Assembly (NCBI GenBank): GCA_964019055.1
Contig: OZ025206.1
Coordinates: forward strand, 10,337,486-10,401,485
DNA: 64,000 bases
Direction of reading: 5' to 3'
Source: Anthopleura xanthogrammica
Lineage: Eukaryota > Cnidaria > Anthozoa > Actiniaria > Actiniidae
Shown: positions 15,001 through 29,302 of the stretch, one piece after another
Numbering within the stretch: the stretch's first letter is position 1
How the letters are laid out: each line of letters opens with the position of its first letter
Program-made: the position numbers and the translations under genes
Notes under the pieces: generated by a model
The model's input: only the letters and a program-made list of their open reading frames with translations
The model's database searches: none
What the model was told of the DNA's origin: nothing

Positions 15001-18000
15001 GTTCTAAATGAAATTATTATCAGAAATCTACATTCATTTCGTCATTCATTAGAGTGGTAATGCGCGTGGTGTTCCAAATGAAATTATTATCATAAATCTT
15101 CATTCATTTCGTTATCATTAGAGTGGTAATGCGCGTGCTTTTCTCAACGAAATGATTATCAAAAATATACATTCATTTCGTCATTCATCAGAGTCTGAAT
15201 TCACGTGGTTTTCTCAACGAAATGATTATCAAAAATCTACATTCATTTCGTCACTCATAGCAGTCTGAATGCGCGTGCTTTTCTAAGCGAAATGATCAAC
15301 AGAAATCTACATTCATTTCCTCATTGATCAGAGTCTGAATTCGCATGGTTTTCTAAATGAAATGAGCATCAAAAATATACATTTATTTCGTCATTAATCA
15401 GAGTCTGAATTCGCGTGGTTTTCTAAATAAAATGATGGTCAAAAATCTACATTTATTTCGTCATTCATTAGAGTCTGAATTCGCGTGGTTTTCTAAATAA
15501 AATGATGGTCAAAAATCTACATTTATTTCGTCATTCATTAGAGTCTGAATTCGCATGGTTTTCTAAATAAGAATAAAATCAGAAAACTACATTTATTTCC
15601 TTCATAAGAGTATGAATGCTCATGGTGTTCTTAAAGAAATCTTTAGCAGAAATCTACATTCATTTCGTTATTCATAAGAGTGGTAATGCGCGTGGTGTCC
15701 TAAATGAAATTATTATCATAAATATTCATTCATTTCCCCATTCATTAGAGTGGTAATGCGCAAAGTGTTCTAAATGAAATTATTATCATAAATCTTCATT
15801 CATTTCGTCATTCATTAGAGTGGTAATGCGCGTGGTGTTCCAAATGAAATTATTATCATAAATCTACATTCATTTCGTCATTCATTAGAGTGGTAATGCG
15901 CAAAGTTTACTAAATGAAATTATTATCATAAATCTTCATTCATTTCGTCATTCATTAGAGTGGTAATGCGCGTGCTTTTCTCAACGAAATGATTATCAAA
16001 AATATACATTCATTTCGTCATTCATCAGAGTCTGAATTCACGTGGTTTTCTCAACGAAATGATTATCAAAAATCTACATTCATTTCGTCACTCATAGCAG
16101 TCTGAATGCGCGTGCTTTTCTAAGCGAAATGATCAACAGAAATCTACATTCATTTCCTCATTGATCAGAGTCTGAATTCGCATGGTTTTCTAAATGAAAT
16201 GAGCATCAAAAATATACATTTATTTCGTCATTAATCAGAGTCTGAATTCGCGTGGTTTTCTAAATAAAATGATGGTCAAAAATCTACATTTATTTCGTCA
16301 TTCATTAGAGTCTGAATTCGCGTGGTTTTCTAAATAAAATGATGGTCAAAAATCTACATTTATTTCGTCATTCATTAGAGTCTGAATTCGCATGGTTTTC
16401 TAAATAAGAATAAAATCAGAAAACTACATTTATTTCCTTCATAAGAGTATGAATGCTCATGGTGTTCTTAAAGAAATCTTTAGCAGAAATCTACATTCAT
16501 TTCGTTATTCATAAGAGTGGTAATGCGCGTGGTGTCCTAAATGAAATTATTATCATAAATATTCATTCATTTCCCCATTCATTAGCGTGGTAATGCGCAA
16601 AGTTTTCTAAATGAAATTATTATCATAAATCTTCATTCATTTCGTCATTCATTAGAGTTGTAACGCACATGGTGTTCTAAATGAAGTTAAAACAGAAATC
16701 TACATTTATTTCGTCATTCATCACAGTCTGAATTCGCATGGTGTTCTTAAAGAAATCTTTAGCAGAAATCTACATTCATTTCGTTATTGATAAGGGTATG
16801 AATGCTCATGGTGTTCTTAAAGAAATCTTTAGCAGAAATCTACATTCATTTCGTCATTCATTAGAGTGGTAATGCGCGTGGTGTTCCAAATGAAATTATT
16901 ATCATAAATCTTCATTCATTTCGTCATTCATTAGAGTGGTAATGCGCAAAGTGTTCTAAATGAAATTATTATCATAAATCTACATTCATTTCATTATTCA
17001 TTAGAGTGGTAATGCGCGTGGTGTTCCAAATGAAATTATTATCATAAATCTACATTCATTGCGTCATTCATTAGAGTGGTAATGCGCGTGGTGTTCCAAA
17101 TGAAATTATTATCATAAATCTTCATTCATTGCGTCATTCATTAGAGTGGTAATGCGCAAAGTGTTCTAAATGAAATTATTATCATAAATCTACATTCATT
17201 TCATTATTCATTAGAGTGGTAATGCGCGTGGTGTTCCAAATGAAATTATTATCATAAATCTTCATTCATTTCGTCATTCATTAGAGTGGTAATGCGCAAA
17301 GTGTTCTAAATGAAATTATTATCAGAAATCTACATTCATTTCGTCATTCATTAGAGTGGTAATGCGCGTGGTGTTCCAAATGAAATTATTATCATAAATC
17401 TACATTCATTTCGTTATTCATTAGAATGGTAATGCGCAAAGTGTTCTAAATGAAATTATTATCAGAAATCTACATTCATTTCGTCATTCATTAGAGTGGT
17501 AATGCGCGTGCTTTTCTCAACGAAATGATTATCAAAAATATACATTCATTTCGTCATTCATCAGAGTCTGAATTCACGTGGTTTTCTAAATAAAATGATG
17601 GTCAAAAATCTACATTTATTTCGTCATTCATTAGAGTCTGAATTCGCATGGTTTTCTAAATAAGAATAAAATCAGAAAACTACATTTATTTCCTTCATAA
17701 GAGTATGAATGCTCATGGTGTTCTTAAAGAAATCTTTAGCAGAAATCTACATTCATTTCGTTATTCATAAGAGTGGTAATGCGCGTGGTGTTCTAAATGA
17801 AATTATTATCATAAATCTACATTCATTTCGTTATTCATAAGAGTGGTAATGCGCGTGGTGTCCTAAATGAAATTATTATCATAAATATTCATTCATTTCC
17901 CCATTCATTAGAGTGGTAATGCGCAAAGTGTTCTAAATGAAATTATTATCATAAATCTTCATTCATTTCGTCATTCATTAGAGTGGTAATGCGCGTGGTG

Positions 18001-21000
18001 TTCCAAATGAAATTATTATCATAAATCTACATTCATTTCGTCATTCATTAGAGTGGTAATGCGCAAAGTTTACTAAATGAAATTATTATCATAAATCTTC
18101 ATTCATTTCGTCATTCCTTAGAGTGGTAATGCGCGTGCTTTTCTCAACGAAATGATTATCAAAAATATACATTCATTTCGTCATTCATCAGAGTCTGAAT
18201 TCACGTGGTTTTCTCAACGAAATGATTATCAAAAATCTACATTCATTTCGTCACTCATAGCAGTCTGAATGCGCGTGCTTTTCTAAGCGAAATGATCAAC
18301 AGAAATCTACATTCATTTCCTCATTGATCAGAGTCTGAATTCGCATGGTTTTCTAAATGAAATGAGCATCAAAAATATACATTTATTTCGTCATTAATCA
18401 GAGTCTGAATTCGCGTGGTTTTCTAAATAAAATGATGGTCAAAAATCTACATTTATTTCGTCATTCATTAGAGTCTGAATTCGCGTGGTTTTCTAAATAA
18501 AATGATGGTCAAAAATCTACATTTATTTCGTCATTCATTAGAGTCTGAATTCGCATGGTTTTCTAAATAAGAATAAAATCAGAAAACTACATTTATTTCC
18601 TTCATAAGAGTATGAATGCTCATGGTGTTCTTAAAGAAATCTTTAGCAGAAATCTACATTCATTTCGTTATTCATAAGAGTGGTAATGCGCGTGGTGTCC
18701 TAAATGAAATTATTATCATAAATATTCATTCATTTCCCCATTCATTAGCGTGGTAATGCGCAAAGTTTTCTAAATGAAATTATTATCATAAATCTTCATT
18801 CATTTCGTCATTCATTAGAGTTGTAACGCACATGGTGTTCTAAATGAAGTTAAAACAGAAATCTACATTTATTTCGTCATTCATCACAGTCTGAATTCGC
18901 ATGGTGTTCTTAAAGAAATCTTTAGCAGAAATCTACATTCATTTCGTTATTCATAAGGGTATGAATGCTCATGGTGTTCTTAAAGAAATCTTTAGCAGAA
19001 ATCTACATTCATTTCGTCATTCATTAGAGTGGTAATGCGCGTGGTGTTCCAAATGAAATTATTATCATAAATCTTCATTCATTTCGTCATTCATTAGAGT
19101 GGTAATGCGCAAAGTGTTCTAAATGAAATTATTATCATAAATCTACATTCATTTCATTATTCATTAGAGTGGTAATGCGCGTGCTTTTCTCAACGAAATG
19201 ATTATCAAAAATATACATTCATTTCGTCATTCATCAGAGTCTGAATTCACGTGGTTTTCTAAATAAAATGATGGTCAAAAATCTACATTTATTTCGTCAT
19301 TCATTAGAGTCTGAATTCGCATGGTTTTCTAAATAAGAATAAAATCAGAAAACTACATTTATTTCCTTCATAAGAGTATGAATGCTCATGGTGTTCTTAA
19401 AGAAATCTTTAGCAGAAATCTACATTCATTTCGTTATTCATAAGAGTGGTAATGCGCGTGGTGTTCTAAATGAAATTATTATCATAAATCTACATTCATT
19501 TCGTTATTCATAAGAGTGGTAATGCGCGTGGTGTCCTAAATGAAATTATTATCATAAATATTCATTCATTTCCCCATTCATTAGAGTGGTAATGCGCAAA
19601 GTGTTCTAAATGAAATTATTATCATAAATCTTCATTCATTTCGTCATTCATTAGAGTGGTAATGCGCGTGGTGTTCCAAATGAAATTATTATCATAAATC
19701 TACATTCATTTCGTCATTCATTAGAGTGGTAATGCGCAAAGTTTACTAAATGAAATTATTATCATAAATCTTCATTCATTTCGTCATTCCTTAGAGTGGT
19801 AATGCGCGTGCTTTTCTCAACGAAATGATTATCAAAAATATACATTCATTTCGTCATTCATCAGAGTCTGAATTCACGTGGTTTTCTCAACGAAATGATT
19901 ATCAAAAATCTACATTCATTTCGTCACTCATAGCAGTCTGAATGCGCGTGCTTTTCTAAGCGAAATGATCAACAGAAATCTACATTCATTTCCTCATTGA
20001 TCAGAGTCTGAATTCGCATGGTTTTCTAAATGAAATGAGCATCAAAAATATACATTTATTTCGTCATTAATCAGAGTCTGAATTCGCGTGGTTTTCTAAA
20101 TAAAATGATGGTCAAAAATCTACATTTATTTCGTCATTCATTAGAGTCTGAATTCGCGTGGTTTTCTAAATAAAATGATGGTCAAAAATCTACATTTATT
20201 TCGTCATTCATTAGAGTCTGAATTCGCATGGTTTTCTAAATAAGAATAAAATCAGAAAACTACATTTATTTCCTTCATAAGAGTATGAATGCTCATGGTG
20301 TTCTTAAAGAAATCTTTAGCAGAAATCTACATTCATTTCGTTATTCATAAGAGTGGTAATGCGCGTGGTGTCCTAAATGAAATTATTATCATAAATATTC
20401 ATTCATTTCCCCATTCATTAGCGTGGTAATGCGCAAAGTTTTCTAAATGAAATTATTATCATAAATCTTCATTCATTTCGTCATTCATTAGAGTTGTAAC
20501 GCACATGGTGTTCTAAATGAAGTTAAAACAGAAATCTACATTTATTTCGTCATTCATCACAGTCTGAATTCGCATGGTGTTCTTAAAGAAATCTTTAGCA
20601 GAAATCTACATTCATTTCGTTATTCATAAGGGTATGAATGCTCATGGTGTTCTTAAAGAAATCTTTAGCAGAAATCTACATTCATTTCGTCATTCATTAG
20701 AGTGGTAATGCGCGTGGTGTTCCAAATGAAATTATTATCATAAATCTTCATTCATTTCGTCATTCATTAGAGTGGTAATGCGCAAAGTGTTCTAAATGAA
20801 ATTATTATCATAAATCTACATTCATTTCATTATTCATTAGAGTGGTAATGCGCGTGGTGTTCCAAATGAAATTATTATCATAAATCTACATTCATTGTGT
20901 CATTCATTAGAGTGGTAATGCGCGTGGTGTTCCAAATGAAATTATTATCATAAATCTTCATTCATTGCGTCATTCATTAGAGTGGTAATGCGCAAAGTGT

Positions 21001-24000
21001 TCTAAATGAAATTATTATCATAAATCTACATTCATTTCATTATTCATTAGAGTGGTAATGCGCGTGGTGTTCCAAATGAAATGATTATCAAAAATCTTCA
21101 TTCATTTCGTCATTCATTAGAGTGGTAATGCGCAAAGTGTTCTAAATGAAATTATTATCAGAAATCTACATTCATTTCGTCATTCATTAGAGTGGTAATG
21201 CGCGTGGTGTTCCAAATGAAATTATTATCATAAATCTACATTCATTTCGTTATTCATTAGAATGGTAATGCGCAAAGTGTTCTAAATGAAATTATTATCA
21301 GAAATCTACATTCATTTCGTCATTCATTAGAGTGGTAATGCGCAAAGTGTTCTAAATGAAATTATTATCAGAAATCTACATTCATTTCGTCATTCATTAG
21401 AGTGGTAATGCGCGTGGTGTTCCAAATGAAATTATTATCATAAATCTTCATTCATTTCGTCATTCATTAGAGTGGTAATGCGCGTGCTTTTCTCAACGAA
21501 ATGATTATCAAAAATATACATTCATTTCGTCATTCATCAGAGTCTGAATTCACGTGGTTTTCTCAACGAAATGATTATCAAAAATCTACATTCATTTCGT
21601 CACTCATAGCAGTCTGAATGCGCGTGCTTTTCTAAGCGAAATGATCAACAGAAATCTACATTCATTTCCTCATTGATCAGAGTCTGAATTCGCATGGTTT
21701 TCTAAATGAAATGAGCATCAAAAATATACATTTATTTCGTCATTAATCAGAGTCTGAATTCGCGTGGTTTTCTAAATAAAATGATGGTCAAAAATCTACA
21801 TTTATTTCGTCATTCATTAGAGTCTGAATTCGCGTGGTTTTCTAAATAAAATGATGGTCAAAAATCTACATTTATTTCGTCATTCATTAGAGTCTGAATT
21901 CGCATGGTTTTCTAAATAAGAATAAAATCAGAAAACTACATTTATTTCCTTCATAAGAGTATGAATGCTCATGGTGTTCTTAAAGAAATCTTTAGCAGAA
22001 ATCTACATTCATTTCGTTATTCATAAGAGTGGTAATGCGCGTGGTGTCCTAAATGAAATTATTATCATAAATATTCATTCATTTCCCCATTCATTAGAGT
22101 GGTAATGCGCAAAGTGTTCTAAATGAAATTATTATCATAAATCTTCATTCATTTCGTCATTCATTAGAGTGGTAATGCGCGTGGTGTTCCAAATGAAATT
22201 ATTATCATAAATCTACATTCATTTCGTCATTCATTAGAGTGGTAATGCGCAAAGTTTACTAAATGAAATTATTATCATAAATCTTCATTCATTTCGTCAT
22301 TCATTAGAGTGGTAATGCGCGTGCTTTTCTCAACGAAATGATTATCAAAAATATACATTCATTTCGTCATTCATCAGAGTCTGAATTCACGTGGTTTTCT
22401 CAACGAAATGATTATCAAAAATCTACATTCATTTCGTCACTCATAGCAGTCTGAATGCGCGTGCTTTTCTAAGCGAAATGATCAACAGAAATCTACATTC
22501 ATTTCCTCATTGATCAGAGTCTGAATTCGCATGGTTTTCTAAATGAAATGAGCATCAAAAATATACATTTATTTCGTCATTAATCAGAGTCTGAATTCGC
22601 GTGGTTTTCTAAATAAAATGATGGTCAAAAATCTACATTCATTTCGTCATTCATTAGAGTGGTAATGCGCGTGGTGTTCCAAATGAAATTATTATCATAA
22701 ATCTACATTCATTTCGTTATTCATTAGAATGGTAATGCGCAAAGTGTTCTAAATGAAATTATTATCAGAAATCTACATTCATTTCGTCATTCATTAGAGT
22801 GGTAATGCGCGTGGTGTTCCAAATGAAATTATTATCATAAATCTTCATTCATTTCGTCATTCATTAGAGTGGTAATGCGCGTGGTGTCCAAATGAAACTT
22901 TTATCATAAATCTTCATTCATTTCGTCATTCATAGCAGTCTGAATGCGCGTGGTTTTCTAAACGAAATTATCAACAAAAATCTACATTTATTTCGTCATT
23001 CATTAGAGTGGTAATGCGCGTGGTGTTCCAAATGAAATTATTATCATAAATCTACATTCATTTCGTTATTCATTAGAGTGGTAATGCGCAAAGTGTTCTA
23101 AATGAAATTATTATCAGAAATCTACATTCATTTCGTCATTCATTAGAGTGGTAATGCGCGTGGTGTTCCAAATGAAATTATTATCATAAATCTTCATTCA
23201 TTTCGTCATTCATTAGAGTGGTAATGCGCGTGCTTTTCTCAACGAAATGATTATCAAAAATATACATTCATTTCGTCATTCATCAGAGTCTGAATTCACG
23301 TGGTTTTCTCAACGAAATGATTATCAAAAATCTACATTCATTTCGTCACTCATAGCAGTCTGAATGCGCGTGCTTTTCTAAGCGAAATGATCAACAGAAA
23401 TCTACATTCATTTCCTCATTGATCAGAGTCTGAATTCGCATGGTTTTCTAAATGAAATGAGCATCAAAAATATACATTTATTTCGTCATTAATCAGAGTC
23501 TGAATTCGCGTGGTTTTCTAAATAAAATGATGGTCAAAAATCTACATTTATTTCGTCATTCATTAGAGTCTGAATTCGCGTGGTTTTCTAAATAAAATGA
23601 TGGTCAAAAATCTACATTTATTTCGTCATTCATTAGAGTCTGAATTCGCATGGTTTTCTAAATAAGAATAAAATCAGAAAACTACATTTATTTCCTTCAT
23701 AAGAGTATGAATGCTCATGGTGTTCTTAAAGAAATCTTTAGCAGAAATCTACATTCATTTCGTTATTCATAAGAGTGGTAATGCGCGTGGTGTCCTAAAT
23801 GAAATTATTATCATAAATATTCATTCATTTCCCCATTCATTAGAGTGGTAATGCGCAAAGTGTTCTAAATGAAATTATTATCATAAATCTTCATTCATTT
23901 CGTCATTCATTAGAGTGGTAATGCGCGTGGTGTTCCAAATGAAATTATTATCATAAATCTACATTCATTTCGTCATTCATTAGAGTGGTAATGCGCAAAG

Positions 24001-27000
24001 TTTACTAAATGAAATTATTATCATAAATCTTCATTCATTTCGTCATTCATTAGAGTGGTAATGCGCGTGCTTTTCTCAACGAAATGATTATCAAAAATAT
24101 ACATTCATTTCGTCATTCATCAGAGTCTGAATTCACGTGGTTTTCTCAACGAAATGATTATCAAAAATCTACATTCATTTCGTCACTCATAGCAGTCTGA
24201 ATGCGCGTGCTTTTCTAAGCGAAATGATCAACAGAAATCTACATTCATTTCCTCATTGATCAGAGTCTGAATTCGCATGGTTTTCTAAATGAAATGAGCA
24301 TCAAAAATATACATTTATTTCGTCATTAATCAGAGTCTGAATTCGCGTGGTTTTCTAAATAAAATGATGGTCAAAAATCTACATTTATTTCGTCATTCAT
24401 TAGAGTCTGAATTCGCGTGGTTTTCTAAATAAAATGATGGTCAAAAATCTACATTTATTTCGTCATTCATTAGAGTCTGAATTCGCATGGTTTTCTAAAT
24501 AAGAATAAAATCAGAAAACTACATTTATTTCCTTCATAAGAGTATGAATGCTCATGGTGTTCTTAAAGAAATCTTTAGCAGAAATCTACATTCATTTCGT
24601 TATTCATAAGAGTGGTAATGCGCGTGGTGTCCTAAATGAAATTATTATCATAAATATTCATTCATTTCCCCATTCATTAGCGTGGTAATGCGCAAAGTTT
24701 TCTAAATGAAATTATTATCATAAATCTTCATTCATTTCGTCATTCATTAGAGTTGTAACGCACATGGTGTTCTAAATGAAGTTAAAACAGAAATCTACAT
24801 TTATTTCGTCATTCATCACAGTCTGAATTCGCATGGTGTTCTTAAAGAAATCTTTAGCAGAAATCTACATTCATTTCGTTATTCATAAGGGTATGAATGC
24901 TCATGGTGTTCTTAAAGAAATCTTTAGCAGAAATCTACATTCATTTCGTCATTCATTAGAGTGGTAATGCGCGTGGTGTTCCAAATGAAATTATTATCAT
25001 AAATCTTCATTCATTTCGTCATTCATTAGAGTGGTAATGCGCAAAGTGTTCTAAATGAAATTATTATCATAAATCTACATTCATTTCATTATTCATTAGA
25101 GTGGTAATGCGCGTGGTGTTCCAAATGAAATTATTATCATAAATCTACATTCATTGCGTCATTCATTAGAGTGGTAATGCGCGTGGTGTTCCAAATGAAA
25201 TTATTATCATAAATCTTCATTCATTGCGTCATTCATTAGAGTGGTAATGCGCAAAGTGTTCTAAATGAAATTATTATCATAAATCTACATTCATTTCATT
25301 ATTCATTAGAGTGGTAATGCGCGTGGTGTTCCAAATGAAATTATTATCATAAATCTTCATTCATTTCGTCATTCATTAGAGTGGTAATGCGCAAAGTGTT
25401 CTAAATGAAATTATTATCAGAAATCTACATTCATTTCGTCATTCATTAGAGTGGTAATGCGCGTGGTGTTCCAAATGAAATTATTATCATAAATCTACAT
25501 TCATTTCGTTATTCATTAGAATGGTAATGCGCAAAGTGTTCTAAATGAAATTATTATCAGAAATCTACATTCATTTCGTTATTCATTAGAGTGGTAATGC
25601 GCGTGGTGTTCCAAATGAAATTATTATCATAAATCTTCATTCATTTCGTCATTCATTAGAGTGGTAATGCGCGTGGTGTTCCAAATGAAACTTTTATCAT
25701 AAATCTTCATTCATTTCGTCATTCATAGCAGTCTGAATGCGCGTGGTTTTCTAAACGAAATTATCAACAAAAATCTACATTTATTTCGTCATTCATTAGA
25801 GTGGTAATGCGCGTGGTGTTCCAAATGAAATTATTATCATAAATCTACATTCATTTCGTCATTCATTAGAGTGGTAATGCGCGTGGTGTTCCAAATGAAA
25901 TTATTATCATAAATCTTCATTCATTTCGTCATTCATTAGAGTGGTAATGCGCGTGGTGTTCTAAATGAAACTTTTATCATAAATCTTCATTCATTTCGTC
26001 ATTCATAGCAGTCTGAATGCGCGTGGTTTTCTAAACGAAATTATCAACAAAAATCTACATTTATTTCGTTATTCATTAGAGTGGTAATGCGCAAAGTGTT
26101 CTAAATGAAATTATTATCAGAAATCTACATTCATTTCGTCATTCATTAGAGTGGTAATGCGCGTGGTGTTCCAAATGAAATTATTATCATAAATCTTCAT
26201 TCATTTCGTCATTCATTAGAGTGGTAATGCGCGTGGTGTTCTAAATGAAACTTTTATCATAAATCTTCATTCATTTCGTCATTCATAGCAGTCTGAATGC
26301 GCGTGGTTTTCTAAACGAAATTATCAACAAAAATCTACATTCATTTCGTCATTCATTAGAGTGGTAATGCGCGTGGTGTTCCAAATGAAATTATTATCAT
26401 AAATCTACATTCATTTCGTTATTCATTAGAGTGGTAATGCGCAAAGTGTTCTAAATGAAATTATTATCAGAAATCTACATTCATTTCGTTATTCATTAGA
26501 GTGGTAATGCGCAAAGTGTTCTAAATGAAATTATTATCAGAAATCTACATTCATTTCGTCATTCATTAGAGTGGTAATGCGCGTGGTGTTCCAAATGAAA
26601 TTATTATCATAAATCTACATTCATTTCGTTATTCATTAGAGTGGTAATGCGCAAAGTGTTCTAAATGAAATTATTATCAGAAATCTACATTCATTTCGTT
26701 ATTCATTAGAGTGGTAATGCGCAAAGTGTTCTAAATGAAATTATTATCAGAAATCTACATTCATTTCGTCATTCATTAGAGTGGTAATGCGCGTGGTGTT
26801 CCAAATGAAATTATTATCATAAATCTACATTCATTTCGTTATTCATTAGAGTGGTAATGCGCAAAGTGTTCTAAATGAAATTATTATCAGAAATCTACAT
26901 TCATTTCGTTATTCATTAGAGTGGTAATGCGCAAAGTGTTCTAAATGAAATTATTATCATAAATCTACATTCATTTCGTTATTCATTAGAGTGGTAATGC

Positions 27001-27970
27001 GCAAAGTGTTCTAAATGAAATTATTATCAGAAATCTACATTTATTTCGTCATTCATTAGAGTGGTAATGCGCGTGGTGTTCCAAATGAAATTATTATCAT
27101 AAATCTACATTCATTTCGTTATTCATTAGAGTGGTAATGCGCAAAGTGTTCTAAATGAAATTATTATCAGAAATCTACATTCATTTCGTCATTCATTAGA
27201 GTGGTAATGCGCGTGGTGTTCCAAATGAAATTATTATCATAAATCTTCATTCATTTCGTCATTCATTAGAGTGGTAATGCGCGTGGTGTTCTAAATGAAA
27301 CTTTTATCATAAATCTTCATTCATTTCGTCATTCATAGCAGTCTGAATGCGCGTGGTTTTCTAAACGAAATTATCAACAAAAATCTACATTCATTTCGTC
27401 ATTCATTAGAGTGGTAATGCGCGTGGTGTTCTAAAAGAAATTAATATCCTAAATCTACATTCATTTCGTCATTCATCAAAGTCTGAATTTGTGTGGTTTT
27501 CTAAACGAAATGATCGTCAAAAATATACATTCATTTTTCTCATTCATAAGAGTCTGAATGCGCGAGGATCTCTAAAGAAAATGATCGTCAAAAATCTACA
27601 TATATTTCGTTATTTGTCAGAGTTTGAATTCGCATGGTTTTCTAAATGAAGTGAGCATCAAAAATATACATTCATTTCATCATTCATCAGAGTCTGAATG
27701 CGCGTGCTTTTCTAAGCGAAATGATTAACAATAATTTTACATTCTTTTCGTCATTCATTACAGTCTGAATTCGGATTGTTTCCTAAACAAAATGATTATC
27801 AAAAATATACATTCATTTTTCTCATTCATAAAAGTCTGAATGCGCGTGGTTTTCTAAATAAAATGATTAACAAAAACTTACATTCATTTCGTCATTCATC
27901 AGAGTCTGAATTCGCATGGTTTTCTAAATATAATGATTGTCAAAAATATACAGTCATTTTTCTCATTTCT
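1..27970. repeat. 70-bp satellite array with higher-order repeats
   Basis: Near-identical units recur every 70 bp from base 1; for example the 10-mer aatgaaatta begins at 1, 71 and 141. A typical unit begins aatgaaattattatcataaa, continues through a TTCATTTCGTCATTCATTAG block and ends gtggtgttcca or aaagtgttcta. At about 400 units the array fills the whole left side and continues beyond the window. Several subfamilies are mixed: gtggtaatgcgcg units, gtctgaattcgc units (with an EcoRI site), and gtatgaatgctcatgg units. Occasional 1-2 bp indels shift the register. A rare variant containing taacgcacat marks higher-order repeats. No open frame over 60 codons lies inside the array before its decayed right edge. 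Array size and structure fit pericentromeric or other heterochromatic satellite DNA, but location on the chromosome cannot be told from the sequence. Confidence 0.98.
27420..27970. repeat. Diverged edge monomers of the satellite
   Basis: The last eight or so units before the array stops differ from each other at many positions (for instance cattcatttttctcattcat, tatatttcgttatttgtcag) while keeping the roughly 70-bp spacing. Units in the interior are almost identical. This is the usual picture of an array edge that escapes homogenisation. A 112-codon open frame starting at 27,776 runs out of these monomers into the next repeat and is not regarded as a gene. Confidence 0.85.
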
Positions 27971-27979
27971 ACTATATTT

Positions 27980-29000
27980 CCATTAGAGCTGGACACAAGG
28001 AGACCTACAAGCGGGTCAGTGAAAAATCCTATTTTCTTCTTTTCCACCTCAAAATTTCTAATTGAAAATCAATACACAATCGAAAACGGTCATGAAAATC
28101 CAGTTTTGAAGTAAATCTCGAGTCGCGAAAAAAATACTCAAAAATCCACTTTGATGGCCATACATTGCCTTGTTAATGGTTTCGTGGCTTAGAGATGGAT
28201 GAGCTGAAGAAAATCTGGAATATCTCTGGTTGTAGGTAAGCTAGAACCCTAAGGTAAAACGTTTCATCCACTTTGAACCTCTGCCATCCTATACAGATAG
28301 AATGTTGGTAGATATCTGTCGAGAGCATGTAGAATTAAAGCCTATTTGTGCGCCGAGTGCGATCCTGGTTCCTTGAACCTCTGGCATCCTATCGTGATAT
28401 CTAGTTTGGTGAATTAACGCACGAAAAACTAGGAATAAAGTCTGTTTTGGTGGCTACAATTCTTGTAGTGCTGGACACAGGGAGACCCAACAGTGGGTCA
28501 GTAAAAAATCCAACTTCCTTCATTCGCACCTCAAACTGAAATCACTTGTTGAAAATCAATATGCTATCGAAAAGGATGAAGAAAAACGAATTTTGAAGTG
28601 AATATCCAAAGATCGAAAAATTACTTAAAAAGCCTATTTGATGTCCATACTTTGCCTTATAATTGACTTCGCGTACGTGGGAAGCTTAAGTTGAAGAAAA
28701 TATCGAATATCTCTGGCTGTACAAAAGCTACAGATCTAAGACAAAAATTATCGTCCTCCTTGAACGTATATATAGTTTTGTGAATTAAAGCAAGAAAAAC
28801 CAGGAATAAAGGCTGTTTTGGTGGCCTCAGAGAGCCTTGTCTGACACAATTCTTGTAGTGCTGGACACAGTGAGACCGACCAGTGGGTCAATGAAATATT
28901 ATCAAATCGAAATTCCCTTTTTCGCACCTCAAAATCACGTGCTGAAAATTAATGTGGGATCGAAAAGGGTGAAGAAAAACGAATTTTGGATCGGGGAGGG
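27980..29000. repeat. Tandem/dispersed repeat with ctggacacagggagacc motif
   Basis: A block beginning with a variant of ctggacacagggagacc, a short gggtcagt stretch, a 'cacctcaaaatcac' stretch and 'gaaaaacgaattttg' recurs at about 27,989, 28,471 and 28,860, with a fourth, detached copy at about 31,318-31,445. The first copies lie 390-480 bp apart and differ by substitutions and indels. No open frame of note. Probably a degenerate non-coding repeat family lying outside the 70-bp array; its class is not recognised. Confidence 0.7.
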
Positions 29001-29302
29001 GTCAGCGTCTTGACTATGTCAGGACTCCCTTCAGTTTTGTTCCGTATTTGATGTATATAATATATTCTAAATCTGGACGAAAACCAAATTTTATCGAACC
29101 CTGAAAGAACCTCTTACTCGCATATCGAATCTGAATTTAGCTTATTGTTTGGTTTTGCGTTTGCCGATGAAATTAACCGGAGTATTTGAACAAAATATAC
29201 CATATAGATGTTAAACACGAACGAACATGAGCTTAAAAGATCTTAAATGTACATTTACATTTATAAATTATGGCATAAAATTGAAAGGTTGCTGTTACTC
29301 AC

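Noticed and set aside
1..27970. Regularly spaced repeats as a CRISPR array
   Set aside because: The units are contiguous 70-bp tandem monomers with no unique spacers, in a eukaryotic genome.
27776..28114. 112-codon open frame
   Set aside because: It runs from diverged satellite monomers into an unrelated repeat; no family, no splice context.
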